A stretch of 64,000 nt of DNA from Echiichthys vipera (lineage: Eukaryota; Chordata; Actinopteri; Perciformes; Trachinidae), in the NCBI GenBank assembly GCA_963691815.1, contig OY829648.1, positions 11,365,746 to 11,429,745 on the forward strand. The letters run 5' to 3'. A program made the translations under genes and the position numbers. A model generated the notes under the pieces. It searched no databases. It saw only the letters and a program-made list of their open reading frames with translations, and had not been told where the DNA came from. This document shows positions 58,601-64,000 of this stretch, piece after piece (position 1 is the stretch's first letter; each line of letters begins with the position of its first letter).

Positions 58601-59045
58601 GTGGGTTTTTTTGGGGTAATTTTGTGTACACATCTTTTTGTGATCATTTTACGGTAGTTTTTCGGCAACATTTTATGAGTTAGGGCTCCTGACCTGATGG
58701 GCCCCTGGACATGTGCCTGGGAGGCCCGTTCAGTAATCCATCCATGAACTGATCCTGTTAAATGTCACATTTCTCCAACAGATAGACACTTTAATCAATT
58801 GTGTTACAGTTACATCATTGCCTCACTCCTGTCTCGGCTAATAGTGAAGCATCTCCAGATGAAAACACTCAGACAGAACTGTTTTTTAAACCAGGCAGCT
58901 TCCTATCTTTGTGCAGTTTATAAAATAACCATGTGCATGAAAGTAATAGAGCAGGGTGTTTTCTTAGCATATTCTTAAACTGGTAATACATTATGGTGCA
59001 GCAGTAAAGTGTTTTTTTAGTTATTATTAAATCTCTAGTCTACAG

Positions 59046-59534
59046 CAGGTGTGTCAAATTCCGATTCACTGTGGGCCAAATTTAAAAACTGGGACAAAGT
59101 CTAAAAACAAAACAAAATAAAAGACTGCAAATGTGCATGTTTTCCCTTCTCTACAGATGTGTAATGTTGAAGCTTTTCAGTGCAGGTCTTTGTACTTGTC
59201 GTGGTGTTTATGTGTTATTCTTTTGTTACAGCCGAGGTGGCTCTGCAGACAAGACAAACAGGTCTTTACATTCATAAACAGATAATCTGTCTCTCACCTG
59301 TGTTGAAAGCTCCTGTTTTCCATCTTTCTTTTGGCCGTTTTTGGGGAGGGGTGGATTAAGTTTGTCTGCAGACACTGGTAGCATGGATGCTCATGTTTGT
59401 CAACATAGAAGTAGCGGTTTATGTGCTTTATACTTGCGGGCCAGCTCTCATAGAACCTTGATATGATCTTGCGGGCCAAATATAATTACAACGCAGGCCA
59501 GATTTGGCCCACGGGCCCAAGTTTGACACTCCTG
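59046..59534. mobile_element. hAT-like non-autonomous DNA transposon
   Basis: The terminal inverted repeats are CAGGTGTGTCAAATTC at the left (59046) and, read inward, CAGGAGTGTCAAACTT at the right (59534). The flanks gtctacag (59038-59045) and gtctaagg (59535-59542) form an imperfect 8-base target duplication, as expected for hAT elements. No transposase ORF. It lies between faah and uqcrh. Confidence 0.65.
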
Positions 59535-59639
59535 GTCTAAGGAATCAGATTACAGATGTGTATCTTTACCAGAATTATTTACTCATTAATTGTTGCAATT
59601 ATTAATTCTATTGGATATGGAGTCAAAAAATAAACTTGT

Positions 59640-59844
59640 GACACAAGGGTCATCCACTTTAATGAAATGTTGACTCAGGATACTGTCTTCACATGAGCAG
59701 ATACATAGTATACAATAATATAGTACAGATTTGAAGTTACAACATGCATCAGATCCACATATGGACACATTTAAAACCATGTTCTTCTCATAATACATAT
59801 TTGAAGAATGCCATCAGCCAGTGGTGCAACAGTCAGGGAGGACT
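59640..59844 (-). other. uqcrh: uqcrh 3' UTR with ATTAAA poly(A) signal
   Basis: ATTAAA on the - strand (59663-59658) lies about 180 bases after the stop. It is followed by a T/GT-rich stretch (cttgtgtcacaagtttatt) around 59645-59625, a usual downstream element. Predicted 3' UTR about 200 bases. Confidence 0.5.
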
Positions 59845-61774
59845 TCATTTGACTGAATGGAAAAGTTTGTGTGACACCTACAGAGGTCATAAAAGGAAAT
59901 TCATTATTGCATACATACTACAGTGTAAGGTGAACTAATTTGCCTCAAATCAAGTACCACAAAGTAAAGAAATATCACTCAAGTTACTGCTTATAACAAG
60001 GAGGTCATGAACAATTCTATTGTACATTTTTAGTATTCCTTTTAAACAAATGTGCCCACTACAGAACATAAGTTCCCCTCTTGGCAATCCATAAGTGTCT
60101 GTTATCTTAATGCTGGATTTCATGCTCCTTTTTTGGCAATCTTACAGTACAGTCTAATAATAAAAGGGGCAGTTGAAATGGATGCCCGAGCTTGTACTTG
60201 TACATAAAACAATAAAGAGTTTAGGCAATTAAAGGGTTGAAGGTGGGCAGGGCTTTGAGGAGAATTTGATGGGAATGTATGAGGTTGAAGATTGATACAG
60301 GTGTACTTTGTCCCGCCATAACAGGCGAAACAAAGCTAACACGAGACTCTGGAAGATGTCAATCAATCCCAGTAGACACCCACACAGTCCTGAGAAAAGG
60401 GCTAATCAACTAGTTAACTAAAAACACCTGTGGGGGCTTAAAAAACATGTCAAAGTTTAGGGGTGGTGCTGAGCACATTTCACTTAAGTAAAAGGAGAGC
60501 TGTGGGAAAAGCGATTACATGACTAAGAAAAAGCCTAATCATGAACCTTGGCTCATTTGAAGGTGTATTTTTAATTATTCTGCTTGGTTCAATTGGCAAA
60601 GGTCACACTTACACAGTGGTCCCGAGCATGCAGGAAGTCAAACAGCTCCTCAGTGCAATCCTCCGCCGTCGAAGACCGGGAGCCAACTCTGGTCTCACAA
60701 TGCTCCAGTCGCTCCCGAGTGTGAGCACAGTGCTCTGTCTCTTCACACTTCTGTCGCATCGTTTCAAGGGGATCCTGAAACAGAATATGCAACATTCAGA
60801 ATATTGCAGGGAGTCCTTTTAAAAAGGGGACACACTGCTGTAGACTGAAGCTAAAACGACTAATCCCTTAAATTCATTTAAATCGATCACAAAATGGTTG
60901 GCAACAAATTTCATCATTGATTAGTTGGGTCCATGTTATAATGCACGTCATCACACGTTGCGCCAAAACCCCAACAAGCAGCGGTGTAATGCATATGGCA
61001 GCGAGCAGCAGCCAGATAATACCCGCAGCCAATCAGTAACTCATTTAAATTAATTTAAAACCCAACATGACAGACAGAAACAGTGAAGGACTTCCATCTG
61101 TTTCCATTAATTGTTTTGGATTACTACTGGATACCTCACACTGCCTCTCATGAACAAGGATATCTAAGGAACTGTATTTATTTGTTTGCTTTTGTTGTAG
61201 TTTTTTTGTTTCTTTTCTGTGTGTACAAATGCCCTATGTGCATTTAAATTGCCCCTCTGGCACGAATCAAATTTTGAATTGTTGGAGTGTAGTAATAATA
61301 ATAACAATAATACAGATGGACGTGTTTGATGCATGTTTTGATTCTGATGTGGATCTGCAATGGACATACCACCATGTCTTCCTCTTCCTCCTCTTCTTCC
61401 TCCTCCTCCTCCTGAAATGGGCATAACGTCAAAACATCAATTAACCAAATCAATTAACGTACATTATTGACTTCCAGCCATCATGCTTTTATTAGCTGTC
61501 GTTTTGGTATAAATAACACAGACATACAACTCAACCAACGACCAGCTTTAATGCAATGTTTGTTCAGATGCATATAAGCTTCAACATGTTTCTGAATGAC
61601 TTAGACATTATCTAATGCTAACGTAAGCTAGGTGAGTTCTTAGTTAGCCGTTAGCTTGCTAGCTTAAACTAAATAACTAAGCGTTACTGGCAAAGCAGAG
61701 TTATCTTAAATCTGTCAAACGCTACTAACATCCTCAGGCTCTCCGTTCATGATCATCTTCTCCTCGAAAACCAT
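59845..61774 (-). CDS. uqcrh: Cytochrome b-c1 complex subunit 6 (hinge protein, complex III)
   Basis: Four coding exons on the - strand: 61774-61730, 61411-61370, 60774-60613 and 59877-59845, all in phase 0 with GT-AG introns, giving 93 residues (human 91) and TGA. Exon 2 encodes eleven Glu in a row then DMV; exon 3 encodes the helical hairpin ending EELFDFLHARDHC; exon 4 encodes only VSHKLFHSVK, matching the conserved VAHKLF end. Cysteines at 39, 55, 69 and 83 align with the human disulphides 37-81 and 53-67; Cys45 is extra to these pairs. The protein sits on the intermembrane-space side of the bc1 complex, next to cytochrome c1, where its acidic segment aids cytochrome c docking. The N-terminal 15 residues are poorly conserved but start at the only suitable Met. 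Exon 4 was too short for simple ORF finding and was placed by acceptor, phase and peptide. Confidence 0.93.
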
Positions 61775-61904
61775 GATTTTGATGCTCTTGTCCTTAGATG
61801 ACCACCGGCTGTCAAATCTTGAGAGTTGGAGGACACAGCAGGTCACACGAACAGAGCCGACAGCTAACCAAAGCTGATGGGAGGAGGCTGGGACACACAA
61901 AAAA

Positions 61905-61945
61905 AGCCCTTAGAGTTGAAGAAGATGGCAGATATATAAATTAAG
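61905..61945 (-). promoter_or_regulatory. uqcrh: Probable uqcrh core promoter
   Basis: On the - strand a TATATA word (61938-61933) is followed by GCCATCTT (61929-61922), a YY1-like element often near the start of housekeeping and mitochondrial genes. A start near 61905 would give a 5' UTR of about 130 bases. Inferred from motif and spacing only. Confidence 0.35.
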
Positions 61946-63728
61946 TGATGGTTTCTCAGGTTCGTTTGGTTACACTCAGTCTGACAGAACTTTAAAATAT
62001 TTATTTTTCAAATACAATTTAGTCCGACCCAAACCGGCCTGCGGACATTTTTTTAGTGACCTAGCCTCCTTCTATTAGCCTTGCAGCAAAATGCAGCGGA
62101 AACTAGCTACACCGAGGACTGTTTCCGGTTACCGGACTTTCACAATACTCCTTTCGTTGACCAACTTTGTTTGCATTGGGGACAAACGTGAAAATAAACA
62201 TTTCATCATCATCAACTACGTTAACGACATTATTGTTTTGTAGAATGTGTTTTTGTAGCCATGCCTGGTTCAAATATTGGTGATAGAACACGAGATATTT
62301 GACAATTTGATCTTAAAAGGTTGCCCATAGGCACGAGTAGTACTGAGGAGGCACCGGCAATAATCTGAACATTTAAGTGGCATTAGCTTTAAAAGCAAAC
62401 CTTATCATCTACTTCACTTCCACTCACAGTGTATCAGTGTTTTTCACACTTAAAGTTTCAACAGTTTTCTTTTTTAATCAAGCTGCAAATGTGTTTTATT
62501 TTGAAGTCAGAAACGTCTGGCAGGAAAAATGGGGAGTTGTGTGCTCCCCCCCGGCCAAAATTATAATAGTCTATACTGACATCAGGTATAGGTGTGGAGA
62601 AGTAGTAATAAACTGAAGTAATTGTCAAAAAATATCAAGCAAGGGTTGCCAGTTCAGTTTTCTGTCTGATGACCATGGTCACTAATACAGACAACTGGTT
62701 CGAGGCATTGAAGCTATTCAGAGGCGATTGTAGATTCTGATGGGGCCCAAGGCAAAAATTCACAGGGAACAAATGTAATTTAATGTGCCATTAAAATAGC
62801 AAAAAGTCAACTGATAGGACTGCTTCTCCTCCTCTTACAAATCCACTTATACAGGTAACAGGGAGAGAGGGAGCGTCCCTATGCTCCCCGCTTTGTATGT
62901 GACCGGAGAACATAGAATCCTTTATTTTAAAGAAAGGTCAGATCTTTTTTTTTTCTTAAAGGGTCCGATATTCCCAGCTTCTGACCTTTTTTTTTTATAT
63001 AAAGGGGTCCTTTGTTCCGGTATTTTAATTGTAACAATTCCACAATTTCCTGGCAAATAGGCCTATGTAGACCTAACACTACCCCTTAACCCTGCCCCTC
63101 ACCCTAATCCTATTAACGTAACCTCTAACCAGGGGCGGAGTGGCCATCGGGACAACCAGGATTTTCCGGTGGGCCGGTGGCCAATAAGCTCAAGTGAACA
63201 CTTGACTGCCCTGCGCAGCCGTGTGATGTTCATGACCTGAACTCTTCAGAATCAAGGACGATCCTGTGAAAATATCAGAAATCTCTATAAACCGTGAGAG
63301 TCCAACTACCATATATAACACTTGTTGTGTCTCTACATCTCACTTATAGTTGCCACAGTCTCACACACACACTCAATAACCCAGCTGTCTGATATTTGTT
63401 TAGCCTCCTGTCTTGATCTAATTATTTTTATTCAGACATTACATAACTTTCATGACCACAAATATGAAATGGCCAACGATTGAATTTGGTGTTTTGTTCA
63501 TGAATTAATGTAGAATGGTCGGAGCAAAGCCTCATGGGAAATGGGAAGTGCATATCGTTCCAATGATTGCTCTGCATTTATCTAATGAACGAATGGGGAT
63601 GAATGAGCGGCTGTCAGACAGACGGTGGTTAGCTTTGACATTGTTGCAAATTAGCAAAACATTTGAGCTGAGTTCTCCATAGTTCCTCCTTAGTGGGGCA
63701 GCGTCGTCATATCACCGTCTGCACCGCG

Positions 63729-63733
<5 letters not shown>
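61946..63733. other. Region upstream of uqcrh
   Basis: No gene is recognised. Two ETS-type cores (TTTCCGG and ACCGGA) lie at about 62122-62137, some 220 bases before the inferred uqcrh start; ETS/NRF-2 sites are common in respiratory-chain promoters. A 49-codon ORF opens at 62091 but matches nothing I know. Around 63130-63190 a GC-rich word resembles one end of a fish DNA element. Confidence 0.4.
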
Positions 63734-63894
<161 letters not shown>

Positions 63895-64000
63895 AACATG
63901 ACCCCCGGAGGGATGTGTGTGTATTCTGTGATTGGGCCTAACATGGATGGTACATGGTGTTACTGCTAACTTGGAATAATTATTTTAGAGTCACCAATTA

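Larger units (their letters stand above)
57961..59639. other. faah-uqcrh interval
   Basis: About 1.7 kb between the 5' end of faah and the 3' end of uqcrh. It is filled mainly by the CTCF-like motif, the 42-bp minisatellite and the hAT-like element. No sign of nsun4 exons. Confidence 0.6.

Noticed and set aside
57961..59639. nsun4 exons between faah and uqcrh
   Set aside because: No methyltransferase-like peptide in any frame; the interval is filled by a minisatellite and a transposon.
62091..62240. First exon of lrrc41 opposite uqcrh
   Set aside because: Position would fit the human head-to-head pair, but the peptide shows no similarity that I can recognise, so no gene call is made.

Overview
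The window looks like nuclear DNA of a ray-finned fish, most likely a percomorph/acanthomorph. The coding sequence is sparse and split by canonical GT-AG introns. Dinucleotide microsatellites are very frequent (many long CA/GT runs, two TA runs), and the interspersed repeats include two SINE-like families with tRNA-like heads and small TIR elements of teleost type. The three recognisable genes read best as fish members of conserved vertebrate families. I cannot name the species. There are no prokaryotic operons, CRISPR arrays, rRNA or tRNA genes. Layout: positions 1 to about 36.6 kb contain no gene that I can support, only repeats and unique stretches that look like candidate cis-regulatory DNA. 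From about 36.7 to 41.9 kb lies dmbx1 on the + strand, a paired-class K50 homeobox gene: one non-coding 5' exon, four coding exons, 401 residues, and an intact C-terminal OAR motif. From 41.9 to 49.7 kb is a gene-free interval between two converging genes. From 57.8 down to 49.7 kb is faah on the - strand, rebuilt as 15 coding exons joining in frame to 587 residues with a complete Lys-Ser-Ser catalytic triad. From about 61.9 down to 59.6 kb is uqcrh on the - strand, the complex III hinge protein, with four coding exons and 93 residues. The last 2 kb holds no recognised gene. The genes share no pathway: dmbx1 is a brain-patterning transcription factor, faah an endocannabinoid-degrading membrane hydrolase, and uqcrh a housekeeping respiratory subunit. 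What links them is old synteny, since UQCRH, FAAH and DMBX1 also lie close together on human chromosome 1. As I recall, in human all three point the same way and NSUN4 sits between UQCRH and FAAH; here dmbx1 is inverted relative to the other two and no nsun4 is seen in the gap. The points most worth checking are: a ~100 bp (TG)n tract ending about a dozen bases before the acceptor of an in-frame faah exon; a preserved five-codon segment just before dmbx1 exon 3 that matches the difference between two mammalian isoforms but lacks an AG acceptor; two oppositely oriented CTCF-like motifs around faah exon 1; a decayed 59 bp duplicate of a faah exon/intron junction; two perfect hairpins in faah introns; and a 42-bp minisatellite between faah and uqcrh.
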